Positions 51,861 to 60,356 are shown, numbered from the stretch's first letter. The stretch is DNA of 64,000 bases from Leifsonia shinshuensis (GCF_014217625.1 NZ_CP043642.1:54179-118178), one strand, 5' to 3'. Notes: a model not told the origin generated them from the sequence alone. Translations and numbers: made by a program.

Positions 51861-52283
51861 CTAAGTTCGACTCACTGAAAGTTTGACCACTGCGACAGAC
51901 CAGTCCGGAGGAGCAACTAGCCATTCATTGGGTGCACGCGTCAGAACGTGCCTGAGCTCGATGGGCGCCGTGGCGGCGCTTCGAGCGGCCAATATGTTGG
52001 CTAGGGGGAGAGGTGTGTCGCTGTGGCGAGAACGGAGGTACGAATGGTCCTCTGATTCCGCGGAGGAGCTATTGTCACTGTGGCTTTCGGACATGTCATG
52101 CACAGCGTCAACCGGGCTTGGCTGCGCCGCCACCACGGCATCCGCAGGGAAGCCGCCGACGGCATGGCGAGGACTTGAATGGACCCACGCCATGGTCACC
52201 AGAACTGCGACAAACAACATGGCCAATGCCATCAGAAACGCGCGCGTGCGAGGATGCCCATTAGCATCGTGTACGCGAATCAT
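51861..52283 (-). CDS. DUF6153-like small membrane protein 3
   Basis: 140 residues from ATG 52283, with AAGGGA placed correctly; ATG 52289 is too near it. One N-terminal helix (FLMALAMLFVAVLVTMAWVH), a long Ser/His/Asp-rich outside part (ESHSDNSSSAESEDHSYLRS) and a C-terminal VVKLSVSRT. It has the order and tail of the proteins at 25044 and 38537, but without the second helix. It sits at the head of the MurT-GatD-VanY operon, 120 bp away, linking the family to cell-wall genes too. Confidence 0.45.
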   Translation of the reverse strand: MIRVHDANGHPRTRAFLMALAMLFVAVLVTMAWVHSSPRHAVGGFPADAVVAAQPSPVDAVHDMSESHSDNSSSAESEDHSYLRSRHSDTPLPLANILAARSAATAPIELRHVLTRAPNEWLVAPPDWSVAVVKLSVSRT

Positions 52284-52723
52284 GTTCATCCCTTACTAGC
52301 TCGATCAGGATCATTCTCGCAAACGGTCCTGAACGGTCGCTTCGCCCGCGCTCCGCTGGCGTTGCGGTTGCCGGAGAGGATCTGGAGCGATGCTGAAAAA
52401 GTGCGAGCGGGCATTGTGGGAAGAAGTTGAGTGATCCATTTGCCCGGTTTTTCCCAAAGCTCGTGGAACCGTCGCCCGAACTACACCGCTGATCAGGCCG
52501 ATGCGTTCATCTTGCTGGGCATCGCGGCTTGCAGCTCGGAAAGGGTCCGTCTGTCGGGGATCGGTTGCCGTTAGGGGTACGTGGGTGCAGCCTTGCGTCT
52601 GCACCTCATTTCTGATGCCCGCAATGGATCGGAAACCAATCGCGTGGGTGCGGATCGTGCCGTTTGCACTTTCGGCGTACTCTCGCCCGTGCAGGGGGCT
52701 GCTGATCGTGAAGGAGAAGCATT
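52284..52723. other. Divergent promoter region; no gene seen
   Basis: About 440 bp between the DUF6153-like gene (minus) and the Csp gene (plus). There is no clear operator of the copper type. A GGAGAAG-like ribosome site lies just ahead of 52724. Open frames are short and without features. Confidence 0.4.
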
Positions 52724-53128
52724 ATGTCTACCGTTGAACAAATGCTCGACAGCTACCCCGCCGACCTCGGAGACATCGACCGGCAAAAGCTCGTGGCGTG
52801 CATCGAAGCGTGCATCGAGTGCGCGCAAACCTGTACCGCCTGCGCCGACGCCTGTCTCAGCGAAGAGATGGTCGCAGACCTGGTCAAGTGCGTACGCACC
52901 GACCTCGACTGCGCCGACAACTGCGCCTCCACCGCCAACGTGCTCTCCCGACACACCGGCTACGACGCAAACGTCACCCGAGCGGCACTCGAATCGTGCC
53001 GAGCGGCCTGTGGTGCGTGCGCAGACGAATGTGACAAGCACGCCAGCATGCACGAACACTGCCGCATTTGCGCCGAAGTTTGCCGGCGCTGCGAACGGGC
53101 CTGCGCCGACCTCATCGCCAGCCTCTAG
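52724..53128 (+). CDS. csp3: Csp-type cytosolic copper storage protein
   Basis: 134 residues, four-helix bundle with 18 cysteines spaced along the helix cores (CIEACIECAQTCTACADAC, CVRTDLDCADNC, CRAACGACADEC and CRICAEVCRRC). No signal peptide, so it is the cytosolic Csp3 class, which can hold many Cu(I) ions per bundle. AAGGAGAAG ahead of ATG 52724. It stores excess copper and complements the export pumps. It overlaps the convergent DUF1059 gene at the stop codon. Confidence 0.95.
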   Translation: MSTVEQMLDSYPADLGDIDRQKLVACIEACIECAQTCTACADACLSEEMVADLVKCVRTDLDCADNCASTANVLSRHTGYDANVTRAALESCRAACGACADECDKHASMHEHCRICAEVCRRCERACADLIASL

Positions 53129-53337
53129 CCGGCATGCGGGTTCGAGCGGTCGCGGCCGTCATGGCCGTGATCGCCTGAGTGGTTGTGCTCGAAGCGGGCC
53201 AGAATGTGCTCCCTCGTCAGCGCCGGACCCACGTGGCCGTGCCCGCGGGCATGTTCTCGAGCGTTCTCCACAAAGTCGTCGTCGGTGTCACCCACAATGA
53301 CCTCGCCACACGCCTTACACGTCAGATTGCGCGCCAT
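53125..53337 (-). CDS. DUF1059-type small zinc-ribbon protein
   Basis: 70 residues. LTCKACGEVIVGDTDDDFVE gives a C-x-x-C knuckle, and NAREHARGHGHVGPALTREH gives His ligands on the following helix, the DUF1059 pattern. The C-terminal HNHSGDHGHDGRDRSNPHAG is a His-rich tail. It converges with Csp, with overlapping ends. Function unknown; metal binding is likely. Confidence 0.75.
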   Translation of the reverse strand: MARNLTCKACGEVIVGDTDDDFVENAREHARGHGHVGPALTREHILARFEHNHSGDHGHDGRDRSNPHAG

Positions 53338-53412
53338 AAGTTCTCCTCCATCGACGTCCCGGCCAGGTTCTCACGCGACGCTGTGACCTCGGTCCCGACA
53401 ACCTATGCAATA

Positions 53413-53432
53413 ATCTGCGTATGGATGCAGAT
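53413..53432. promoter_or_regulatory. ArsR-type operator overlapping the start codon
   Basis: ATCTGC (53413-53418) and GCAGAT (53427-53432) are inverted repeats with an 8-bp spacer; the ATG at 53421 is inside. A possible -10 (TATGCA, 53404-53409) suggests a message that begins at or near the start codon, so the repressor would cover its own promoter and translation start. Confidence 0.55.
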
Positions 53433-53795
53433 AACGCGATATGTGGGCGCTTGCCCGACAGTCAGTACGTCGAGTTGGCCGTGGAAGTGTTCGGCATGCT
53501 CGCCGATGCCACCCGGGTGCGGATCATTCTTGCCCTCCGCGACCAGGAACTCTCGGTCAACCATCTCGCCGACATCCTGGACAAGACACCCGCTTCAGTC
53601 TCCCAACACCTGGCCAAACTCCGCCTCGCCCGGATTGTTTCCACCCGGCAGGAAGGCACCCGTGTCTTCTACCAGCTGGCGAACGAGCACGCACGACAGC
53701 TGGTTACGGACGCCATCTTCCAAGCCGAACACGCCCTCGGCGGCAGCCCCCGGCACCACCACAACCAGACCGAACCCGATGAGGCGACAGCGTGA
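53421..53795 (+). CDS. ArsR/SmtB-type metal repressor
   Basis: 124 residues with the winged helix: LADATRVRIILALRDQE, ELSVNHLADILDKTPASVSQ and the wing RQEGTRVFYQL. Metal site of the alpha-5 type: Asp97, Glu103, His104 and the His cluster 112-114 (SPRHHHN), as in Zn/Co/Ni sensors (SmtB, CzrA, NmtR). It controls the cation-efflux gene just downstream (GTG overlaps the stop). The operator lies over its own start codon. Confidence 0.85.
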   Translation: MDADNAICGRLPDSQYVELAVEVFGMLADATRVRIILALRDQELSVNHLADILDKTPASVSQHLAKLRLARIVSTRQEGTRVFYQLANEHARQLVTDAIFQAEHALGGSPRHHHNQTEPDEATA

Positions 53796-54886
53796 CCACT
53801 CCGCACCCCCACCACGGAGCCATCGGCGAGCACAACCAGGACGATGGCCGCCACCACGGAGCCATCGGCGAGCACGAGCATGATCACGCGCACGGCGAGC
53901 ACGGACATGGGCACGACCACGACCACGACCACGACCATGGTCACCCCACCGGGTTCAAGGGGTTCCTCTACAACCTGTTCGTACCGCACTCGCACGACGC
54001 CGCTGACTCCATCGACGACGCTCTCGAGGCCAGCCGCGAAGGGGTTCGGGCGCTGAAGATCAGCCTGTTCCTGCTTCTGGGAACAACGATCCTGCAGTTC
54101 GTCGTCGTGCTTCTCAGTGGTTCGGTGGCTCTGCTGGCGGACACGGCCCATAATTTCTCGGACGCGCTGACCGCTGTCCCGCTGTGGATCGCATTCATCC
54201 TCGGCCGTCGCGTCGCCACCCGCCGCTACACCTACGGATTCGGTCGGGCAGAAGACCTCGCGGGCCTCTTCATAATCGCCGTCGTCGCCCTCTCGGCGAT
54301 CGTCGCCGCCTGGCAATCGATCGAACGCTTCATTAGCCCGCAGCCGCTGCACAACCTGTGGTGGGTCGTTGCTGCCGGTTTCATCGGCTTCGCCGGCAAC
54401 GAGGCGGTCGCTATCTACCGGATCCGCGTAGGGCAGAAGATCGGCTCCGCCGCGCTCGTCGCCGACGGTGTGCACGCCCGGATGGATGGTTTCACCTCGC
54501 TCGCCGTCGTCCTGGGTGCCTTCGGAGCAATGCTCGGCTTCCCGATCGCCGACCCGATTGTCGGCCTGCTAATCTCCATCGCGATCGTCATCCTCCTGTG
54601 GGGCACCGTGCGCAGCATCGGCCGCCGGCTGATGGACGGCATCGAACCAGAACTCGTCCACAAGGTCGAACACGTCCTCGCCGACACCCCCGGCGTGCGC
54701 GGCGTCAACCAGGTACAGCTGCGGTGGGTCGGTCACCGTTTGCAGGGCGCGGCCGAGATCCAGGTCGAAAATGACACCCTGGCTGCAGCTGACACCATCC
54801 GACTGGATGCTCTCGCGCACCTGCGCAGCACCGTAGGAAACGTCGACGACTTCCACATCAGCCCGGTGCCCGCTCGCTCGACCTGA
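53792..54886 (+). CDS. CDF-family cation efflux transporter (Zn/Co/Ni type)
   Basis: 364 residues from GTG 53792. A His/Asp-rich N-terminal tail with HGAIGEH repeats (HEHDHAHGEHGHGHDHDHDH) precedes six membrane helices with the metal-site motifs HNFSD (ADTAHNFSDAL) and HARMD (GVHARMDGFT). A C-terminal cytoplasmic domain follows. It exports Zn, Co or Ni in exchange for protons. Paired with the ArsR-type repressor. Confidence 0.9.
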   Translation: MTTPHPHHGAIGEHNQDDGRHHGAIGEHEHDHAHGEHGHGHDHDHDHDHGHPTGFKGFLYNLFVPHSHDAADSIDDALEASREGVRALKISLFLLLGTTILQFVVVLLSGSVALLADTAHNFSDALTAVPLWIAFILGRRVATRRYTYGFGRAEDLAGLFIIAVVALSAIVAAWQSIERFISPQPLHNLWWVVAAGFIGFAGNEAVAIYRIRVGQKIGSAALVADGVHARMDGFTSLAVVLGAFGAMLGFPIADPIVGLLISIAIVILLWGTVRSIGRRLMDGIEPELVHKVEHVLADTPGVRGVNQVQLRWVGHRLQGAAEIQVENDTLAAADTIRLDALAHLRSTVGNVDDFHISPVPARST

Positions 54887-54895
54887 TGCCCGCAC

Positions 54896-55075
54896 TTACC
54901 GCTGATCTATGTCATACAACCGCCGGGGCCGAGTGTTCGATGAGTAGGCTCGGTCTGCGGCTGGAGCTGTGGACCAAATGGCGGTCTGCCCCGCCGTTCA
55001 CCCAGGCGTCTATGTCCGCTTGCTCGCTGTTCTTTAGGCGTATCGGGATGTCACCCGCGACTGTATAGTCAGTCT
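54896..55075. other. Gap before the CmtR gene
   Basis: 180 bp between the CDF and CmtR genes with no convincing gene. It ends with the TATAGT -10 candidate (55064-55069) and the palindrome described next. Confidence 0.5.
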
Positions 55076-55086
55076 GTGCTGACTAT
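55065..55086. promoter_or_regulatory. CmtR operator overlapping the GTG start
   Basis: ATAGTCAG (55065-55072) and CTGACTAT (55079-55086) are perfect inverted arms with a 6-bp spacer that contains the GTG start at 55076. The -10 candidate TATAGT overlaps the left arm, so transcription would begin at the start codon and be blocked when the repressor is bound. Confidence 0.65.
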
Positions 55087-55432
55087 TGCTTCTCGTCTTA
55101 ACGTGATGAACCGGCTGGGTCGTGCGATGGCGGATCCGACCCGTTCCCGGATCTTGATGACCTTGCTAGAAGGTCCAAGTTATCCGGTGGTGTTGTCGCG
55201 GGAATTGGAGTTGACGCGTTCGAATGTGTCGAACCATCTGACGTGTCTGCGAGATTGCGGGATCGTCGTGGCGGAACCGGAAGGCCGGCAGACCCGCTAC
55301 GAGATCGCCGACCCGCACCTGGCCGCCGCACTGACCGCGCTCGTCGATGTGACGCTCGCTGTGGACGAGGACGCGCCATGCTTGGATGCGGGCTGCACAG
55401 TCCGCGGGTGCTGCGAGCAGGTGACCGAGTGA
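55076..55432 (+). CDS. cmtR: CmtR-type Cd/Pb-sensing repressor
   Basis: 118 residues from GTG 55076. ArsR fold (ADPTRSRILMTLL, TRSNVSNHLTCLRDCGIV). The cysteines at 57, 61 and 102 are exactly the ligands of the mycobacterial CmtR Cd/Pb sensor, and three more (107, 112, 113) are near the last one. Released from DNA by Cd or Pb. Followed directly by the ATPase gene (GTGA overlap). Confidence 0.9.
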   Translation: MLTIASRLNVMNRLGRAMADPTRSRILMTLLEGPSYPVVLSRELELTRSNVSNHLTCLRDCGIVVAEPEGRQTRYEIADPHLAAALTALVDVTLAVDEDAPCLDAGCTVRGCCEQVTE

Positions 55433-57369
55433 GTGCTGTAGACACCCACGCCGGTGTGCACATCGAGGACGAGCGCGAGGAGGACTCGCCGTGGTGGCGG
55501 GATCGCGAGGTTCTGCTACCGATTGCCTCGGGGGTGTTCTTCCTCACCGGGCTCGGCTTGGAATGGGGTGGCGCGCATGTCCTCGCCCTAGTTTTGTTCT
55601 GGATCGGTCTGTTGCTGGGCGCGTTCACCTTCGCGCCGGGCGCGATTCGGAAGCTCTTCCGCGGCAGAATCGGTATTGGCCTGCTGATGACAATCAGCGC
55701 GACCGGTGCCGTCATCCTGGGTTACGTGGAGGAGGCGGCCGCGCTGGCCTTCCTCTACTCCATCGCGGAAGCCTTAGAAGACAAGGCGATGGACCGGGCG
55801 CGCAACGGCCTCCGCGCGCTGCTTTCACTCGTGCCGCAAACCGCCCGCATCCTCGATCGCGGCGCAACGCCTGAGGTCCCGGCAAAGGACCTCACGGTCG
55901 GACAGTTGATGATCGTCCGCCCAGGCGAGCGGGTCGCAACCGACGGTGTTGTGCGCACCGGAAGCAGCAGCTTGGACACATCGGCGGTCACCGGCGAATC
56001 AATCCCGGTCGACGTGAGGCCCGGCGAGGCGGTGGCCGCTGGTGTGATCAATCTCTCTGGTGCGCTCGAGGTGGAAACGACGGCGGCTGGTGCGGACAAC
56101 TCGCTGACCACGATCGTGAAGCTGGTCGAGCAGGCGCAGGCCGAAAAGGGCCAGCGGGCACGGTTGGCTGATCGGATCGCGAGGCCGCTGGTTCCCGGCG
56201 TGCTGATCCTCGCCGCGCTCGTCGCAGTGATCGGTTCACTACTCTCCGGTGACCCCGCATTCTGGATCAGTCGGGCACTCGTTGTGCTGGTCGCCGCGTC
56301 TCCGTGTGCGCTGGCGATCGCGGTGCCAGTGACCGTCGTCTCCGCGATCGGCGCAGCAAGCAAGTTCGGTGTCGTGATCAAATCCGGTGCCGTGTTCGAA
56401 CGGCTCGGCTCCATCCGGCACATCGCTTTCGACAAGACCGGCACCCTCACCCGCAACCAGCCCACCGTCACCGCAGTGCTCACGGCAGACGGCAGCACGA
56501 AAGACGAGGTACTGAACCTGGCGGCCGCGCTAGAGCAACTGAGCACACACCCACTCGCAATTGCGGTCACCACGGCTGCCCCAAACGCGGCCACCGCGTC
56601 CGACATCAGCGAGATAGCTGGCCACGGCATCCGTGGCACCGTCGACGGGCAGGTCATCACGGTCGGCAGCCCCCGCTGGCTCAACCCCGGCATCCTCGCA
56701 GCCGAAGTCGAAGCCTTGGAGGGGCGGGGGATGACCGTCATCATCGTCCACCGGGACGACACCGCCGCTGGCGCCATCGGTATCCGCGACGAGTTCCGCC
56801 CCGAAGTACCAGAAGTGATCGCAGCCCTGCGCCACGACGGGGTAGAGACCACGATGCTCACCGGTGACAACAAGCGCACCGCCACCGCCCTCGCACGAAC
56901 CGCGCAGATCAGCGACGTCCGCGCGGAGCTCCGCCCGGAAGACAAAGCCGCCAACATCCACGCGCTGGCCAAGGTGCGACCCACCGCGATGATCGGCGAC
57001 GGCATCAACGATGCCCCAGCCCTCGCTGCCGCGGACGTCGGAATCGCAATGGGTGCCACCGGCTCCGATGCCGCAATCGAATCCGCCGACGTCGCCTTCA
57101 CCGGACACGACCTGCGCCTGATCCCACAAGCGCTCACCCACGCCCGCCGCGGTCGGCGGATCGTGAATCAAAACATCGTCCTCTCCCTCGCCATCATCAC
57201 CGTGCTTCTCCCGTTAGCAATCACTGGCATCCTCGGCCTGGCAGCCGTTGTATTGGTCCACGAACTCGCGGAAGTCATCGTCATCCTCAATGGCCTCCGC
57301 GCCGCCCAGGCGAAGCGACGCCCGCTCGGCGACGTCGACTCACCCCGGCAGACCGTGAGCGTGCCATAA
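55429..57369 (+). CDS. ctpG: Heavy-metal P-type ATPase of the CtpG type
   Basis: 646 residues from GTG 55429. No HMA domain and a short N-terminus with SPWWRDREV. Metal site SPC at 291-293 (VVLVAASPCALAIAVPV), phosphorylated Asp335 in DKTGTLTRN and hinge GDGINDAPALAAADVG. SPC motifs are of the P1B-4 class (Co, Cd, Zn). In mycobacteria CtpG is next to CmtR as well, so the pair is a conserved Cd/Pb-response unit. Confidence 0.9.
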   Translation: MSAVDTHAGVHIEDEREEDSPWWRDREVLLPIASGVFFLTGLGLEWGGAHVLALVLFWIGLLLGAFTFAPGAIRKLFRGRIGIGLLMTISATGAVILGYVEEAAALAFLYSIAEALEDKAMDRARNGLRALLSLVPQTARILDRGATPEVPAKDLTVGQLMIVRPGERVATDGVVRTGSSSLDTSAVTGESIPVDVRPGEAVAAGVINLSGALEVETTAAGADNSLTTIVKLVEQAQAEKGQRARLADRIARPLVPGVLILAALVAVIGSLLSGDPAFWISRALVVLVAASPCALAIAVPVTVVSAIGAASKFGVVIKSGAVFERLGSIRHIAFDKTGTLTRNQPTVTAVLTADGSTKDEVLNLAAALEQLSTHPLAIAVTTAAPNAATASDISEIAGHGIRGTVDGQVITVGSPRWLNPGILAAEVEALEGRGMTVIIVHRDDTAAGAIGIRDEFRPEVPEVIAALRHDGVETTMLTGDNKRTATALARTAQISDVRAELRPEDKAANIHALAKVRPTAMIGDGINDAPALAAADVGIAMGATGSDAAIESADVAFTGHDLRLIPQALTHARRGRRIVNQNIVLSLAIITVLLPLAITGILGLAAVVLVHELAEVIVILNGLRAAQAKRRPLGDVDSPRQTVSVP

Positions 57370-57771
57370 CCGGACCCCACAAAGAGGCTCCATCTGGCAT
57401 AGGGGTGGGGGCAGCTTGGAGAAGCGGTGTTGTGTAAGCCGCCATGCCGAAAGGCACGATCCGGTTCGACGCCTCAACCAGGTACGTAAGTCGACGGGGA
57501 AGCCAGATGGTATCCACGTTCGCGTTGTGCCCGCTCGAATGAGTTTCGTGGGCTTAGTCCGACAGAGCTTCCTCATTGAGGTTCACGGCTCGCGATTCAC
57601 CCATCGCTGCCACACAACAGCATTAAGACCTCAGGTCTTACTGGCAGGAGCGGGTGTCACTGAGGAGGGAGTTGTGCCGCTGTCGGCGGCTGGGCTGAAG
57701 CCAGGTTCGGCTTGTCCTATCGCACCCGGCCGAAGTCCGCTCATGGCGGAACCTCTTTTCGAAGGATCGAC
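57370..57771. other. Convergent gap with palindrome, no gene
   Basis: About 400 bp between the ends of two convergent genes. It contains the near-palindrome TAAGACCTCAGGTCTTA (57624-57640). The short open frames have no features. It may hold transcript ends and one orphan operator-like site. Confidence 0.4.
57624..57640. promoter_or_regulatory. Near-perfect palindrome TAAGACC-TCA-GGTCTTA
   Basis: 7-bp arms around TCA, in the convergent gap after ctpG. No promoter is recognised beside it, so the role is unclear. Confidence 0.3.
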
Positions 57772-59124
57772 TCAGAGCATGTAGTGGAGGTCGGAGCCAA
57801 TCGAGGGGTAATTTGCGGAGAATGACGTTAGCTGTCGGGTGGTTAGCCCGAGTTTTATCGCGAGACCGAAGAGGTTGACCAACTCCGCATATCCGGGACC
57901 GAGCAAGTGGGCGCCGAGGATCTGGTCGGTGTCCTTGTCGATCAGTAGTTTCGTTGCGGCGGTCGACTCACCGACCCGGAAGTTGGAGTACCACCGGCTC
58001 GTGTCGTTGTATCGGACCGTGACGTTGTACCCGTTTTCGTGCGCATCGCTTTCGAGCATGCCCACCCGGGTCAGCTCCGGAACCGTGAATACGGTCGTGG
58101 GGACACCTGCGTAGTCAGGAACGGTCTTTGCGTTCTTAAGTAGGTTGGAGGCGGCGACCTTGCCCTCAATCACAGCAACCGGCGTGAGCGGCTTGCCCAC
58201 TGTGTCCGCGACGTCGCCGGCCGCATATACGTCGGGGTTACTGATGCTCTGGAGATGCTCGAAAACGCTGACACCCCGCATGCTCGATGCGATGTTGCCG
58301 GCCTCGAGATTTAGCCCATCGAGGTTAGGCACACGGCCAGCACCGTGAACCACGAGATCCGCCCGGATCGTGGATGTTACGCCTCCTCTCTCGACCGCTA
58401 CTTCAAGTTCGGCCGGCGCGCGGGTGACCGCGGTGACCGTGCTGGCCTGGTGCACTCGGATTCCGGCTTGTTGGGTCCTTCTAACAAGGAGCTCGACGAG
58501 GTCGGGATCGAACTCTCGAAGTGGCCGGTCGCCGTGTTGGACGATCACGCATTCCGCACCGGCGCGAGCAGCAATGTGTGCGAACTCGAACGAGATGAAC
58601 CCGCCGCCAACGAAGACAATTCGCTACGGCAGCGCGTCCAGGTTGAGGAAGTCTGTGCTGTCGGTGACGTATTCGCGCCCAGGAAAGCCCAAGGATCGCG
58701 GCCGGGCTCCAGCTGCGATGAGGAATCGTTTAGCACGGTGCTCCGTGCCGTCGATATCAAGCTGATTCGGGCTGACAAATTGGGCGTGGCCGTGGAACGT
58801 TGCTATTCCGTTATCGGCGAGCCTCTTTTCCGCGCCCTCGGGTACACGGTCGGTGTAGGCGCGTTTGTGGCGAATCAGATCAGCCCAATCGGTCGACAAC
58901 CCGGTGGCGGAAAGGCCCTTGCCTTGCATCAAATAGGCCGCGTCCACAATTTCCGCACCCCGCCGGAGGATCTTCTTCGGGTCACACCCGCGTAAGGCAC
59001 ACGTACCGCCATAAGGAAGCGCATCAACAATTCCGACTCGCCAACCTTGGGCGGCGCATTTGTTCGCCGCTGTCGTGCCAGCATCCCCCGTGCCGATTAC
59101 GAATAGGTCGAAATCCTCGCTCAT
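57772..59124 (-). pseudogene. FAD/NAD(P) disulfide reductase (merA/gor-like), split by an in-frame amber stop
   Basis: ATG 59124 (AAGGAC ahead) begins a flavoprotein: FAD-binding VIGTGDAGTTAANKCA, redox cysteines GGTCALRGCDPKK and the interface. At 58624-58626 the same frame meets TAG after NLDALP. Directly after, RIVFVGGGFISFEFAHIA, the NAD(P) site, continues, and the remaining domains run to 57772 with the ending SANYPSIGSDLHYML. Family members have Lys before RIVFVGGG, so the codon was probably AAG and became TAG by one base. Both halves are otherwise intact, so this is a very recent or sequencing lesion. It is not a classical MerA with the vicinal C-terminal cysteines. Confidence 0.8.
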
Positions 59125-59185
59125 GATGTCCTTTCTGTCCGGCGTCCGAATGGCGCTTCTCTTTCCTCCGAGGGAGGAGCGTGGC

Positions 59186-59485
59186 TCACATTGTTGATAG
59201 GGCTGCACGCAGTTGAGCAAGCGTCGGCGAACCGGCCGTCCCATCAGGAGTGGAATAGATCCGGCACGCAAAACCGACCGAAGCAGATGGGTCGGGAAAG
59301 GCATCCATCCCGTTCACGAGGATGCTTGGCGAACCGAAGAAGCCGATCTCCTCCGCATCCTCGAGTGTTTCCACCAAGTGGAGGTTTACAGTCACGTCGG
59401 GACGTTCCGATGCGATCACTGCAAGCCGCTCCGCGGTGGCCATCCAATTCGGGCACCCATCGAAGTACTGCAAAGTGATCTCCAT
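59186..59485 (-). CDS. DF-family thioredoxin-like protein
   Basis: 99 residues. MEITLQYFDGCPNWMATAER has the DGCPNW motif of the DF family of small thioredoxin-like (seleno)proteins. The second half is alpha/beta (FFGSPSILVNGMDAFPD, then FACRIYS and a C-terminal helix). Lies beside the reductase gene and divergent from a MerR gene, so it is probably part of a thiol/metal stress unit. It uses Cys, not Sec, here. Confidence 0.8.
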   Translation of the reverse strand: MEITLQYFDGCPNWMATAERLAVIASERPDVTVNLHLVETLEDAEEIGFFGSPSILVNGMDAFPDPSASVGFACRIYSTPDGTAGSPTLAQLRAALSTM

Positions 59486-59499
59486 ACCCCCGACCGTAA

Positions 59500-59521
59500 A
59501 CCTTGCATCTCAGTACAAGGT
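59500..59521. promoter_or_regulatory. MerR-type operator between divergent genes
   Basis: ACCTTG (59500-59505) and CAAGGT (59516-59521), spaced by 10 bp, the dyad normal for MerR-family promoters. It is between the DF gene (minus) and the MerR gene (plus), so one site can control both. Confidence 0.7.
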
Positions 59522-59532
59522 CAAGTGATTGA

Positions 59533-59943
59533 ATGAGTCGTATGCGAATCGGAGACCTCGCCATTAACGCCGATGTGAACGCGCAAACCATCAGGTTCTA
59601 TGAACGTCGAGGGCTGCTGCCCCCAACCGTGCGCGCGGCAAACGGCTATCGGCAGTACGACGGGGCGGCCGTCTCCCGGCTCAGGTTCATCCGATCCGCC
59701 CAAGCCGCGGGTCTGACGCTTACCGAAATCGCCAGCATCATTGCGCTCCGACAGGACGGTCAAGTCCCATGCGCTCATGTCTCGGCACTCCTGGCCGACA
59801 AACTCGAAGGCGTCCGCAGCCAGCAACGAGAACTCGAGCGTCTCGAAGCGGAACTCATTCAGCTCATTAATATCAGCCGAGACTCCGATCCGGCCGATTG
59901 CTCAGCAGCGGCGGTGTGCCAGATCATCCCGAGCGATACGTAG
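59533..59943 (+). CDS. MerR-family metal regulator
   Basis: 136 residues from ATG 59533. DNA-binding part MRIGDLAINADVNAQTIRFYERRGLLPP, recognisable as MerR, then a coiled coil (LADKLEGVRSQQRELERLEAEL). Metal-type cysteines are in VPCAH before the coil and in ADCSAAAVCQII after it, spaced like the three Hg ligands of MerR (C82, C117, C126 type). The metal is therefore Hg, Pb or Cd; the exact one cannot be told from sequence. Divergent from the DF and reductase genes. Confidence 0.85.
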   Translation: MSRMRIGDLAINADVNAQTIRFYERRGLLPPTVRAANGYRQYDGAAVSRLRFIRSAQAAGLTLTEIASIIALRQDGQVPCAHVSALLADKLEGVRSQQRELERLEAELIQLINISRDSDPADCSAAAVCQIIPSDT

Positions 59944-60161
59944 CCTGTGAATGCGGGGAGATTGTCAAGCTTGCTGATGTGATCCCTCACCAATTTGCGG
60001 CGTTGATCCCGCCGTGATTGTGGTGGAAATGCGGGAAGTCCGGTAATGCGCCACGGCAAACCCGCAACGACGCACTGCTTCAAACGCTTGCAATGACGCT
60101 TCACTCGTAGCCGATGTCCTTACACGTCAGCCACCTGCGTCTCATCTCGTGGAAGCCTGCG

Positions 60162-60299
60162 TTAGATGCAGGAAACCAGCAGTTCAGCAGCATCGCGGCG
60201 CACGAAACTCAAGGCAGTCGATCATACGAGCACCGCGGGAACCCGGCTTGACCGGCAGAAACGCCCTCCCGACCACGGCACGGGAGGTTCTGCATCTAA
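60162..60299. repeat. 138-bp unit bounded by 10-bp inverted repeats
   Basis: TTAGATGCAG at the left and CTGCATCTAA at the right are exact inverted repeats, with related AAACC/GGTTC next to them. It has the size and look of a small MITE-like element or a recombination scar. No coding capacity. Confidence 0.4.
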
Positions 60300-60342
60300 T
60301 GCAATTCCCGTGAGTCGAAGCGCTGATAATATTTATTATGTC

Positions 60343-60356
60343 ACTAATGCATTAGT
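60343..60356. promoter_or_regulatory. 14-bp palindrome ACTAATGCATTAGT
   Basis: Perfect palindrome in the AT-rich stretch 54 bp before the start of the 60410 gene. Likely operator of the transfer/maintenance operon. Confidence 0.5.

Noticed and set aside
57340..57576. Short reverse frames in the gap after ctpG
   Set aside because: No features, overlap with the end of ctpG, and no start signals.
59859..60104. 81-codon reverse-strand frame after the MerR gene
   Set aside because: Overlaps the end of merR and shows no family features; probably non-coding.
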